A DNA stretch of 64,000 bases from Hymenobacter cavernae (GTDB lineage: Bacteria; Bacteroidota; Bacteroidia; Cytophagales; Hymenobacteraceae). The translations under genes were made by a program, and so were the position numbers. The notes beneath the pieces are model-generated. The model did no database searches, was not told where the DNA came from, and saw only the letters and a list, made by a program, of their open reading frames with translations. Where the stretch lies: the NCBI RefSeq assembly GCF_014641455.1, contig NZ_BMHT01000001.1, positions 434,001-498,000 on the forward strand. Direction: 5' to 3'. Position 1 is the stretch's first letter. Each line of letters begins with the position of its first letter. Positions 43,604 to 51,345 of the stretch are shown here, in pieces.

Positions 43604-43876
43604 ATGTTCGAGCTCATCGCCCTCGCCCTTTTCCAATTTGCTACCCTCACCGGCAACCCCGCCTCCGATGTATTCCCTGCTGCTCAGCAATCTTCAGTTG
43701 AGACAGGCGGTGGCGCCAGCGGCTGGGGCGACGGCCACATCAGCAGCGACACGGGTGGTGGTGCCAGCGGCTGGGGCGATGGCCACTTGGTTGATCAAAC
43801 TGGTGGTGGCGCCAGCGGCTGGGGCGACGGCCACTTGACAGGCGGCGGTGCTAGCGGCTGGGGCGACGGCCACTAG
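43604..43876 (+). CDS. Repeat peptide with four GGGASGWGDGH units
   Basis: 90 residues. Residues 1-16 are hydrophobic (MFELIALALFQFATLT) but lack the positive N-terminal charges of a normal signal peptide. Residues 17-34 form a linker (GNPASDVFPAAQQSS...). Residues 35-45, 51-61, 67-77 and 80-90 are four identical GGGASGWGDGH units separated by ISSDT, LVDQT and LT; the protein ends exactly at the fourth. The copies differ by several synonymous changes, which suggests selection on the peptide. I do not recognise the family and no RiPP modification gene is visible. It could be a precursor of a signalling or bioactive peptide or a metal-binding repeat protein. It is followed by a peptide-type ABC importer. 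Confidence 0.75.
   Translation: MFELIALALFQFATLTGNPASDVFPAAQQSSVETGGGASGWGDGHISSDTGGGASGWGDGHLVDQTGGGASGWGDGHLTGGGASGWGDGH
43706..43873 (+). repeat. Four 33-nt coding repeats
   Basis: Units at 43706-43738, 43754-43786, 43802-43834 and 43841-43873; the spacing is 48, 48 and 39 nt. The units differ only at third codon positions (for example GGC/GGT, GAC/GAT, GCC/GCT). The last unit ends next to the stop codon. Confidence 0.9.
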
Positions 43877-43914
43877 GCCAAATGCTAGCTTAGTCTATCT
43901 AAATATTGCCTAAC

Positions 43915-43952
43915 TTGCCTGGCAGCCGCCATTTCGCGTGGCTGCCAGGCAA
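43915..43952 (+). promoter_or_regulatory. Perfect 13-bp hairpin overlapping the binding-protein start codon
   Basis: TTGCCTGGCAGCC (43915-43927) is fully complementary to GGCTGCCAGGCAA (43940-43952) around a 12-nt loop. The right arm ends on the A of the ATG of the substrate-binding protein. There is no T run, so it is not a classical terminator. It may lower translation of the importer relative to the peptide or protect the 3' end of the peptide mRNA. Confidence 0.75.
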
Positions 43953-45682
43953 TGACGCGAATACTATCTGCTGGACTCACTCTGTTGGCTATCGTTGGGC
44001 TGACAACCTGTTCGAGCCCACGAACTCCTTCTGCTACCGTACGCATCCGCTGGGCACAGGACCCAGGAAACCTAGACCCTTTAGCGCCTTCTAATCCGTA
44101 TGCAACTGAAAGCCTTAACTTGCTGCATACGTACTTACTGGCATCCGACAACATCACTGGCACACCAGCTCCGTGGCTTGCCGAAGCCATCCCTACCATT
44201 CAGCGCACTGATTCTCTCACGCTGATAACGTACCGGCTGCGCAAGAAAGCTAGGTGGGATAATGGAGAACCTGTATCAGCTCATGATGTGGCCTTCACCC
44301 TGAAGGTCATGAATTGCCCGGGCTTACCTAACGAGGCTGTAAGAGCACGCTTCGACTTTATTGAAGACGTCCTATTCGATAAAAATGATAATCGGCACTT
44401 TACACTTGTATGCCGCGGTCGGGCACCCGAGTTTTTGAAAGCATCCGGTGACTACCCTATTTTACCCGAATATGCGTTAGACCCTCAAAGAACGTTGCGT
44501 TCTTTCTCGCTGCGCACCCTGCAAAAAAACGACAATACGTTTGCCGCTAATCCGGTGATTACGGCCTTTGTTCGTCGCTATTTGGCAGCCGACTTGCCGC
44601 ACCATCCGGAACGGCTGCCGGGCTGCGGTCCTTACCAGCTGCAAAAATGGCACAGTGGACAACAGCTCACGTTTAAGCGCAAACGGAGTTGGTGGGCCGA
44701 TCAGTTGCGACCGGTGCCAGCACACCTACTGGCACGTCCGACTACTATTGAGTATCAGGTAATTCCGGATGTCGGCACCTCGCTCTTAGCCTTGCGGCGG
44801 GGCGAGATTGATATTTATCCCTTAGTACCCGCCAAAGATTTCTACCGCCTGAGCCGCTCTGAAGCGGCGCGGCGCTTGCAATTCCATACGTTCGACTCGT
44901 ATGAAATGGTGACCCTAGGTTTCAATACGCGTCATCCGTTGCTACAGGATAAGCTGACGCGGCGGGCACTAAGTCATCTGGTAGACATACCTGGGTTGAT
45001 AAAAGCCACTCAACAAGGCGTTGCTCAACGGACAGTAGGTTTAATAAGTCCTCACAATAGGGCTGCTTATAACGACAGTCTGCCGCTGCTTTCCTATGAT
45101 CTGACAGCTGCTACCCTGCTTTTGCAAAAAGCAGGTTGGCTGCGCCAAGCCGATGGCCGCTGGTTGCGGCGCATGGTTAGTGGGCAAACGCAGCCGCTCT
45201 CTTTAACGGTAAGTTACCGCGCTGGTGATCCGCTTTATGAGCAGGTTGCTGCTCAGTTTCAGACGGCTGCTACCTTGTTGGGCGTACCTGTGCGCCTGCG
45301 CCCAACAGAAGCCTCGGTGCTCACAGGAAAGCTGAAAAGTGGTGAGTTCGAGCTTTATATCCGGACCTTAATGGGCAATCCGTTTATATTCAACTTTGCA
45401 CCCATTTTACACTCGGCAAGTGTCGGCACCAGCAACTATACTGGTTTCGGAACGCCAACCAGTGATAAGCTTATCGAGGCCATAGCCTTGGAAGAAAACC
45501 CAAAGCGCAAAATCCGGCTTCTACGAAAGTTTCAGATACTGTTACAACAGGAAAGCCCATTGGTGCCGCTTTTTTTTCTTCCGTATCGATTAATTGCGTC
45601 CAATCAGATTGCCAACTTGCAGCCTTCCGGTCTCAACCCCGGATACGAAGTAAAAACTATTATAACCCAATCGGCTAATTAG
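43952..45682 (+). CDS. Family 5 (oligopeptide/dipeptide-type) substrate-binding lipoprotein
   Basis: 576 residues with a lipoprotein signal, lipobox GLTTC with Cys20. The SBP_bac_5 features are present: IRWAQDPGNLDPL at the mature N-terminus, ARWDNGEPVSAHDVAFTLKV (the family signature), LPGCGPYQLQKWHSGQQLTF, LLALRRGEIDIYPLV, and TLGFNTRHPLLQDKLTRRAL. Proteins of this family capture peptides, nickel or other solutes for Opp/Dpp-type ABC importers. In an outer-membrane organism it would sit in the periplasm, bound to a membrane. Two permease genes follow at 14 nt. The closeness to the repeat-peptide gene suggests the ligand could be that peptide, an inference. Confidence 0.92.
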   Translation: MTRILSAGLTLLAIVGLTTCSSPRTPSATVRIRWAQDPGNLDPLAPSNPYATESLNLLHTYLLASDNITGTPAPWLAEAIPTIQRTDSLTLITYRLRKKARWDNGEPVSAHDVAFTLKVMNCPGLPNEAVRARFDFIEDVLFDKNDNRHFTLVCRGRAPEFLKASGDYPILPEYALDPQRTLRSFSLRTLQKNDNTFAANPVITAFVRRYLAADLPHHPERLPGCGPYQLQKWHSGQQLTFKRKRSWWADQLRPVPAHLLARPTTIEYQVIPDVGTSLLALRRGEIDIYPLVPAKDFYRLSRSEAARRLQFHTFDSYEMVTLGFNTRHPLLQDKLTRRALSHLVDIPGLIKATQQGVAQRTVGLISPHNRAAYNDSLPLLSYDLTAATLLLQKAGWLRQADGRWLRRMVSGQTQPLSLTVSYRAGDPLYEQVAAQFQTAATLLGVPVRLRPTEASVLTGKLKSGEFELYIRTLMGNPFIFNFAPILHSASVGTSNYTGFGTPTSDKLIEAIALEENPKRKIRLLRKFQILLQQESPLVPLFFLPYRLIASNQIANLQPSGLNPGYEVKTIITQSAN

Positions 45683-45696
45683 AGCCTAGGCTAGCA

Positions 45697-46761
45697 ATGC
45701 TGCGCTTTCTGCTTATTCGTCTGCTGCGGCTGATTCCAACTGCCTGGGGTATTGTTTCCGTTGTTTTTATTTTGAGCCGTACGTTGCCCACGGATCAACT
45801 GCTCGCCCAAGTCTTGGGTGAGCAGTTGGATGTTGGTAGCCGAACGATTACACCTGCCGAGCGCCAGGCTGCTGAGCAAGCGGTGCGCCACCGCCTAGGT
45901 CTCGATGAGCCTATTTTTTATTTCTCTATTCAGCGTGCTTCGACCAGCGTTGGCCCTCAGTGGCACTGGAACGGTTTGCAGAATCAATATCACCGATGGT
46001 GGCGAGATTTGCTGCGCGGCGAGCTAGGTCGTTCTTACCGTGATAACAGCCCTGTCGCTCAGGTACTCGCCGAGGCACTCCGCTGCACGTTGCCACTTAC
46101 GCTGCTGGCCGCCGCTCTTGCTGTTGGCCTTTCGCTGTGGCTAGCCTTGTGGATGACGCAACACCCACGCGGGCGTACTTTTTTGCTCACGGCTTTGTAC
46201 AGCCTTGATACGTTGCCCCTGTTTGTTGTGGCACTGGTGCTACTTTATTCGCTAGCCAACCCAGATGCGCTGGCCCTCTTTCCAGCATACGGATTTGGAA
46301 GCTACGAACTGGCAGATTCCTGGCCCGAAGCAGTTGGCATTTATCTTTACCACTTAGTTTTACCTATATTAAGCTTGGTACTCATTACCCTGCCAGGCTT
46401 AATTGCGCAGCTTGATGCATCTCTTCAGCAGGAGCTACAAACTGCTTACGTTATAACCGCCAAAGCGAAAGGCCTGGCTTTTTGGCAGGTAGTACGGCAC
46501 CACGCCCTACGTAATGCCTTGTTGCCGGTGGTCACGTTGTTCACAGATTTGCTGCCGGCGCTGGTTGCCGGAGCAGTCATTGTAGAAGTAATCTTTGCCT
46601 TGCCCGGCATGGGCCGGCTCCTGGCTGATGCCGCCGCGACCCGTGATTATCCGGTGTTGCAAGCTGGGGTTCTGCTTATTACGCTGGTTCGCCTGCTCTC
46701 CCACAGCATCGCCGATAGCCTGTACCTGCGGATCGATCCGCGCATCCGCTCCAGTTCATGA
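45697..46761 (+). CDS. ABC importer permease, DppB/OppB type
   Basis: 354 residues with about six membrane segments. The start MLRFLLIRLLRLIPTAWGIV is typical of DppB. The cytoplasmic EAA loop is YVITAKAKGLAFWQVVRHHA followed by LRNALLPVVT. The region between the first two helices (about 30-115) is longer than usual for the family. The stop overlaps the start of the next gene (ATGA), which indicates translational coupling. It must pair with an ATPase encoded elsewhere. Confidence 0.92.
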   Translation: MLRFLLIRLLRLIPTAWGIVSVVFILSRTLPTDQLLAQVLGEQLDVGSRTITPAERQAAEQAVRHRLGLDEPIFYFSIQRASTSVGPQWHWNGLQNQYHRWWRDLLRGELGRSYRDNSPVAQVLAEALRCTLPLTLLAAALAVGLSLWLALWMTQHPRGRTFLLTALYSLDTLPLFVVALVLLYSLANPDALALFPAYGFGSYELADSWPEAVGIYLYHLVLPILSLVLITLPGLIAQLDASLQQELQTAYVITAKAKGLAFWQVVRHHALRNALLPVVTLFTDLLPALVAGAVIVEVIFALPGMGRLLADAAATRDYPVLQAGVLLITLVRLLSHSIADSLYLRIDPRIRSSS

Positions 46762-47759
46762 ATACGCCGCTCCGCACTACCAATCGGCGCCGCTTGCTAG
46801 CGTCGGCGTGGCTGAGCTTTGTGCTCCTGCTTGCGCTATTGGCGGCGTGGCTGCCTCTCCCCTACGCTCCTGCCACCACAGACCTAGCTCACGTAGCCGA
46901 GCCTCCCTTACAAACCGCCGCGGCATATCCGCACCACTGGCTTGGCACCGACCCCTTTGGGCGCGACTTATTAGCTAACCTGATCTTTGGTGCGCGCACT
47001 GCCCTGCTGGTTAGTGTGCCCGCAGCGCTATTCTCAACCGGACTTGGATTGATGCTAGGTAGCTTCGCCGGTTTCTGGGGCGACACAAACCTTCGTGTAG
47101 CCCTAGGTTATTGGCTCGCATCGGGCAGCGCTCTGCTGGCGGCATTCTTGAGTTTTGCGGGTTTTTGGTCAACAACCGCCTTTCTGCTCCTCAGTGGCTT
47201 CACATTAGTGATAGTGCTAGCTACTCCGCGGCTCAGGTTACTGCGGCACTTGGCAGCATTTCCAGCCGATCGGCTCGTGATGAGTGCCGTTGCCTTGCTG
47301 GAATCTATACCTAGGCTGGTTCTGGTGCTCGTTATGGCGGCGGTGCAGGAAGCTTCCGTCTTTAACCTACTGCTTGTGCTAAGCTTTACGTATTGGACGG
47401 GCCCGGCACGCCTGATCCGGGCTGATCTTCAGCGGGTTAAGCATTTGCCCTACATAGAAGCCGCCCGCGCCGCTGGTTTGTCTGACTTCTCTGTACTACT
47501 GCGTCATGCGCTGCCCAATGCTAGTCGGGGCGTACGCACGGCTTTCCCACTAAGTATTGCCGCGCTTATCGGCCTGGAAACCACACTTTCCTTCCTTGGC
47601 ATTGGTCTGCCAGCCGAAACGGCTAGTTGGGGCCGCCTCATGGCTACCGTTCGGCTGGAGCCTGCGGCGTGGTGGCTGATTGCAGAACCGGGGCTGCTGT
47701 TGCTAGGCACGATGCTAGCCCTTCGTCAATTAGCCGGCACTCGCCCTACTACTGTTTAA
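46758..47759 (+). CDS. ABC importer permease, DppC/OppC type
   Basis: 333 residues, six or seven membrane segments. Family marks are the N-terminal helix with LASAWLSFVLLLALLAAWLP, the HHWLGTDPFGRDLLANLIFG motif, and the EAA loop PYIEAARAAGLSDFSVLLRH. The C-terminal FLGIGLPAETASWGRLM is the standard DppC ending. Compared with usual DppC it contains an extra hydrophobic stretch around 110-160. Translationally coupled to the preceding permease. No ATP-binding subunit follows. Confidence 0.92.
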   Translation: MNTPLRTTNRRRLLASAWLSFVLLLALLAAWLPLPYAPATTDLAHVAEPPLQTAAAYPHHWLGTDPFGRDLLANLIFGARTALLVSVPAALFSTGLGLMLGSFAGFWGDTNLRVALGYWLASGSALLAAFLSFAGFWSTTAFLLLSGFTLVIVLATPRLRLLRHLAAFPADRLVMSAVALLESIPRLVLVLVMAAVQEASVFNLLLVLSFTYWTGPARLIRADLQRVKHLPYIEAARAAGLSDFSVLLRHALPNASRGVRTAFPLSIAALIGLETTLSFLGIGLPAETASWGRLMATVRLEPAAWWLIAEPGLLLLGTMLALRQLAGTRPTTV

Positions 47760-48085
47760 ATAACGAATATTACCCATGTCACAAATAAGGGCACAAACGC
47801 CTCATATCAAGTTAAAGTATCCTACTTAAAACCTAGCTTCAGGCGGAGCTACATACTTTTCTTATACCTGATAACCAGTAACATATCCATTATTCATAGC
47901 TAACTCCTTCGCCTGTGGCTCTTGGCTCAATGCCAAAGTTGAGGAGCATAAAACAAGTCACAATCCTCGGTTATATTTCCTTTACAACCCTTCCTGAAGC
48001 TAGTAATATTGTAATGTAAATAACAGACGGCACCACAGCAGAAAGACACAACGTTATTCTTAATCGCTCGCCTGTTATTCAAAGT
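47760..48085. other. Gene-free AT-rich spacer
   Basis: 326 nt in which I see no supported gene. A minus-strand frame here (47927-48112) encodes a Cys- and Asn-rich 61-mer with no domain and overlaps the small protein start, so I do not call it. No clean terminator follows the permease gene. Confidence 0.4.
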
Positions 48086-48316
48086 ATGGATCGTCTTCTT
48101 CTCAAACGTCATCCCGGTTTTGCTTTAAGCTACTTGCTGCTTGAAATGGCAGCGCTGCATACCGCAACCATGATGCCTGCTGATTACCAGACGATTGATG
48201 GTGAAATGGTATCTTATTCGATAGGTGAAGCTGCACTGCGCAACGGTTCAGCGGTACTGGTAGGTGGGTTGCTCGTCGGAGTACTACCGCTAGTTGCTGA
48301 AGTCGAAAAGGTATGA
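48086..48316 (+). CDS. Small hypothetical protein with a hydrophobic Gly-rich end
   Basis: 76 residues from ATG. The first half is polar to amphipathic (MDRLLLKRHPGFALSYLLLE), the middle has DYQTIDGEMVSYSIGEAALR and the end a possible membrane segment (GSAVLVGGLLVGVLPLV). I do not recognise a family. Its base composition and codon use resemble the surrounding importer genes, and it is in the same direction 326 nt downstream. It could be a further small member of the peptide locus or a chance frame. Confidence 0.4.
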   Translation: MDRLLLKRHPGFALSYLLLEMAALHTATMMPADYQTIDGEMVSYSIGEAALRNGSAVLVGGLLVGVLPLVAEVEKV

Positions 48317-48396
48317 AAATATAAAATAAGGGCGCGTATTACTGCTCTCACTCGCAGTAGTCGCGAAAGCCCTAAAGGTTGTTGCAAATAGGTGTG

Positions 48397-48430
48397 TAAA
48401 AAACCCGCAGGCATTGCCTCCGGGTTTTTT
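48397..48430. terminator. Bidirectional terminator
   Basis: AAAAAACCCG and CGGGTTTTTT with an inner AGGC/GCCT stem. It separates the small protein gene from the convergent reductase gene. Confidence 0.85.
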
Positions 48431-48473
48431 GCGTTTACAGGCTGTCACAAAGTGGCGCTGATGTGGCAGCTGC

Positions 48474-49379
48474 TCACTCCGCCGCGTTCTGTTGCTGCAG
48501 GAGCGCGATACCCTGCACAAACGAGTGAGGCTGAAAACCTAGGTCGCGCTGCGCCTTCTCGATAATGAAGCCAGTGCGGAGCGGCCGCTTGGCAGGCTGC
48601 GAAAAGCTGCTTGCATCAACCTTGGTAATGAGCGACTTATCGAGTTGAAAGTAATCGGCAACCTGTAGCGCCATTTGGTACGGCGTGAACAGCTCGTTGC
48701 CGCTGATGTGGTAAATGCCCGTGGCATTGCGCCGGGCTGCCAGCCAACAGCCCTGAGCTAGGTCTTCGGCCAGCGTGGGCGTGCGCAGTTGGTCGTCGAC
48801 TACGCTGATGGCTTTGCCGGCCCGCAATGAATCGCGCACCCACAGCACGATATTGGTGCGGCCGTAGTCGTGGGCCGTGCCGTACACCAGCACCGTTCGG
48901 AGGATGGCCCAGGCACCTAGGCTGGCTTGCACCACGTGCTCGGCTGCCAGCTTGCTCTTGCCGTAGAAATTAACCGGGCCGGGTTCAGCCTCTTCCGTTA
49001 GAGGTCCTTCTTCGCCGCTGAAAATGAAGTCGGTGCTCACATGAATGAGATGCACCTGGTGCTCAGTGCAGGCTTCGACCAGGTGCTCAATGGCCGTTAC
49101 GTTCTGTTGCCAGCACTGCTCCTGATTCAACTCGCACTCATCCACGTTGGTCATGGCCGCCGTGTGCAGCAGGTGCGTTGGCCTTTCAGCAGCAATAACT
49201 CGCTGCACCTGAGCGCGGTCTGTGACATCGAGCGGCACAAAGTACAGATCCGGATAGATGTTGGCCAGCTTGTTGGGGCCGCGCGAGGTGGCAATCAGCG
49301 TGACATCAGGCTGATTGCGAAGCAGAGCCACTAGTTTCTGGCCCAGCAATCCGTTGGAGCCGGTTAGTAAAATGCGCAT
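48474..49379 (-). CDS. rfbD: dTDP-4-dehydrorhamnose reductase-like sugar reductase
   Basis: 301 residues of the RmlD substrate-binding family. The Rossmann motif is LLTGSNGLLGQKLVALL, the middle has HLLHTAAMTNVDECELNQEQ, and the active-site Tyr-Lys lies in VNFYGKSKLAAEHVV. The DFIFSGEEGPLTEEAEPGP segment is conserved with RmlD. RmlD makes dTDP-L-rhamnose for surface glycans. Here no rmlA/B/C genes are adjacent and Bacteroidota have several RmlD-like reductases, so the sugar is uncertain. It precedes no other sugar gene and is 31 nt upstream of nothing related. Confidence 0.8.
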   Translation of the reverse strand: MRILLTGSNGLLGQKLVALLRNQPDVTLIATSRGPNKLANIYPDLYFVPLDVTDRAQVQRVIAAERPTHLLHTAAMTNVDECELNQEQCWQQNVTAIEHLVEACTEHQVHLIHVSTDFIFSGEEGPLTEEAEPGPVNFYGKSKLAAEHVVQASLGAWAILRTVLVYGTAHDYGRTNIVLWVRDSLRAGKAISVVDDQLRTPTLAEDLAQGCWLAARRNATGIYHISGNELFTPYQMALQVADYFQLDKSLITKVDASSFSQPAKRPLRTGFIIEKAQRDLGFQPHSFVQGIALLQQQNAAE

Positions 49380-49410
49380 CCTGGTAGAAGTTGGCAGCTG
49401 AAAACCTAGC

Positions 49411-50061
49411 TTACTGGTACTTATAGCCGTAGAGCGCGGTGATTTTTTTCTTTTTCAGCTTCTCTACCTTCACAGTCATTTTGATGTCGGTTTGCGGCCG
49501 GTCCATCATATTTTTGGGCTGAGCCGCAATTTTATCTACCACATCTACCCCGCTGATAACCTGACCAAACACCGTGTAGGCGCCATCAAGGTGGGGCACA
49601 CCATTATGGTTCTGAACGATATAAAACTGCGACGCGCTGCTGGCACGGGTGGGATTCACAAAATCGCCCTGCCGGGCGGCGGCAAGGGCGCCGTACTTAT
49701 GATGCAGCTCCGGGCGGATTTCAGCCGGAATCATCTGCTCACTGGCCGGGCCCATACCGTCGTTGCCGGGGTCGGCATCTTTCGAGTTCGGGTCGCCGCC
49801 CTGAATCATGAAATCCTGAATGATGCGATGGAAGGTCGTGCCGTTGTAGAAACCGCTCTTAGCCAGCTTCAGGAAGTTTTCCTTGTGCTTCGGCGTTTGG
49901 TCAAATAGTATCAGCCGGACGTCGCCCAATGACGTGCTGATCGTAACGACTTCATCCTTTTTGGTTTTCTTCGGGCCTTTGACTTTGGCGGCTTGTGCGG
50001 CTGGCGCCAGCAAGCACAAAACAGCCCAGAGTAGCAGCGAAATGCGAAATACAGACTTCAT
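49411..50061 (-). CDS. Exported cyclophilin-type peptidylprolyl isomerase
   Basis: 216 residues from the ATG giving MKSVFRISLLLWAVLC, with a signal peptide to about residue 24. A basic linker (KVKGPKKTKKDE) precedes the cyclophilin domain. Signatures are FHRIIQDFMIQGGDP and SASQFYIVQNHNGVPHLDG. The insertion AEIRPELHHKYGALAAARQG is common in bacterial periplasmic cyclophilins. It helps periplasmic protein folding. A longer in-frame start upstream is less likely because the signal would be internal. Confidence 0.93.
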   Translation of the reverse strand: MKSVFRISLLLWAVLCLLAPAAQAAKVKGPKKTKKDEVVTISTSLGDVRLILFDQTPKHKENFLKLAKSGFYNGTTFHRIIQDFMIQGGDPNSKDADPGNDGMGPASEQMIPAEIRPELHHKYGALAAARQGDFVNPTRASSASQFYIVQNHNGVPHLDGAYTVFGQVISGVDVVDKIAAQPKNMMDRPQTDIKMTVKVEKLKKKKITALYGYKYQ

Positions 50062-50123
50062 AGGTAAGGTAAGTTGAATAACAGAAGGCACGAAATTAAG
50101 CGGGTTCATCGGATTTGGTGAGC

Positions 50124-50172
50124 CGCAAAAGCAAAGGACCCACGACGGTACCGCGGGTCCTTTGCTTTTGCG
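50124..50172. terminator. Terminator after hemC
   Basis: A perfect 18-bp stem (CGCAAAAGCAAAGGACCC with its complement) around a 13-nt loop, 13 nt after the hemC stop. Confidence 0.85.
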
Positions 50173-50184
50173 ACCTAGGTAGGC

Positions 50185-51123
50185 TTACGCTTCCGCCCGA
50201 TGGCTGCGGATTTCGTCGAGAATCTGGCGGCCGCCGCGTCGTAGCACCGTCTCCGCCACGTTCACGCCAAGTGCTTCTACCTGACCTAGGTCCGTGATGG
50301 TTTGCAGCTCCTCAATGTACTCCTCTCCATCCAGGCTGATCAACCCACCGTGAAGCTGAAGCTTGCCGTCTTCGGCGTAAGTGGCTAACGCAAAGGATGG
50401 AATGCTACAGCCGCCTTCCATCGTGCGCAAGAAGGCTCGCTCAGCCTGAATGCAAACGTGCGTGGCTGGGTGGTCGAGAATGCGCTGAAGGCTAGCTTTT
50501 AAGGCTGGCTCTAGATTGCGGGCGCATTCAATGGCCACGCTCCCCTGACCAGCAGCCGGCACAAACTGCGTCTCGGGTAGCATGTGCCGGATGAGCGGGT
50601 CGTACTCCATGCGGTGTACGCCGGCGTAGGCCAGCACCAGCGCATCGTACTGACCTTCTTCTAGCTTGCGCAGGCGCGTTTGGAGGTTGCCACGGGCTTC
50701 GGCGGCGGTAGCGGCCGGGTAGTAGCGCCGCAGCAAAGCCCGGCGCCGGGTGCTGCTGGTACCGAGCACGATACCCGGCGTATCCAGCGAGAAATCAGGA
50801 TTATAGCTCACCACTACATCGTTCACAATTTCCCGCTCCATGAAGGCCAGCAGTTCTAGGTCCTCAGGAATAGAACTTTGCACGTCTTTGGCGCTGTGTA
50901 CGGCAATATCAATGTGGCCAGAGCGCAGGCTTTCTTCCAGCTCAATCGTGAAGACGCCCTTGGCCCCAATCTTCGCCAGAGAGCGGTCGAGCACCACATC
51001 GCCGGTCGTGGTGATGATGACGATTTCGGTGGCAAACTGCTCGCGCTCCAGACAAGCCGCTACGTGGTTTGCCTGCCATAGTGCCAACCGACTGCCGCGG
51101 GTGCCAATGCGAATCTTTTTCAT
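50185..51123 (-). CDS. hemC: Hydroxymethylbilane synthase (porphobilinogen deaminase)
   Basis: 312 residues. It polymerises four porphobilinogens to hydroxymethylbilane in haem synthesis. Signatures are IRIGTRGSRLALWQANHVA at the N-terminus, VHSAKDVQSSIP, LGTSSTRRRALLRRYYP, and the cofactor-attachment Cys in FLRTMEGGCSIPSFALATY. ATG start fits. There is no other hem gene in the window. A TAnnTTTG element lies about 130 nt upstream. Confidence 0.97.
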   Translation of the reverse strand: MKKIRIGTRGSRLALWQANHVAACLEREQFATEIVIITTTGDVVLDRSLAKIGAKGVFTIELEESLRSGHIDIAVHSAKDVQSSIPEDLELLAFMEREIVNDVVVSYNPDFSLDTPGIVLGTSSTRRRALLRRYYPAATAAEARGNLQTRLRKLEEGQYDALVLAYAGVHRMEYDPLIRHMLPETQFVPAAGQGSVAIECARNLEPALKASLQRILDHPATHVCIQAERAFLRTMEGGCSIPSFALATYAEDGKLQLHGGLISLDGEEYIEELQTITDLGQVEALGVNVAETVLRRGGRQILDEIRSHRAEA

Positions 51124-51150
51124 TTAACAATTATCATTTACCAATTAACA
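51124..51150. repeat. TTAACAATTATCATTTACCA-like word tract before hemC
   Basis: Directly next to the hemC start codon, 27 nt are built from TTAACAAT, TATCATT, TTACCAATTAAC words. Same build as the other word tracts. Lower complexity than surrounding DNA. Confidence 0.4.
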
Positions 51151-51251
51151 GCGCGCGACCGCACGCCGGTGGTGCGGCCTGTTCGCTCGCCGCAACAAGC
51201 AGTTGCTTCCCTGATACAACAAGTAGGAAAGCTTCGTTTCTTGCGTCGTCA

Positions 51252-51259
51252 CAAAGGTA
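51252..51259 (-). promoter_or_regulatory. -7 element for hemC
   Basis: The minus strand reads TACCTTTG, an exact TAnnTTTG match about 130 nt before the hemC start. The long leader would include the word-repeat tract. Confidence 0.5.
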
Positions 51260-51345
51260 CAAGTACCTGCTCGATGGCTTTGGCTATAGCTTATTTACCA
51301 GTAGCTATACCAAATTAGCAAACTGTATTTCCTGCGTTTAAACAC

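Noticed and set aside
43706..43873. CRISPR or minisatellite reading of the four 33-nt repeats
   Set aside because: The repeats are in frame, differ only at synonymous positions and lack spacer uniformity, so a coding repeat is the better explanation.
43604..47759. A classical RiPP cluster
   Set aside because: No lanthionine synthetase, radical SAM, ATP-grasp, YcaO or peptidase-containing transporter is encoded nearby. The importer is of the uptake type. A modified peptide is therefore not supported by the sequence.
43952..47759. Nickel importer (NikABC)
   Set aside because: The families overlap, but there is no nickel-related gene nearby and no NikD/E or NikR; peptide or unknown ligand is the safer call.
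47927..48112. 61-residue Cys-containing frame on the minus strand
   Set aside because: No domain, overlaps the start of another small gene, and lies in AT-rich DNA where short frames are less expected but still possible; not enough support.
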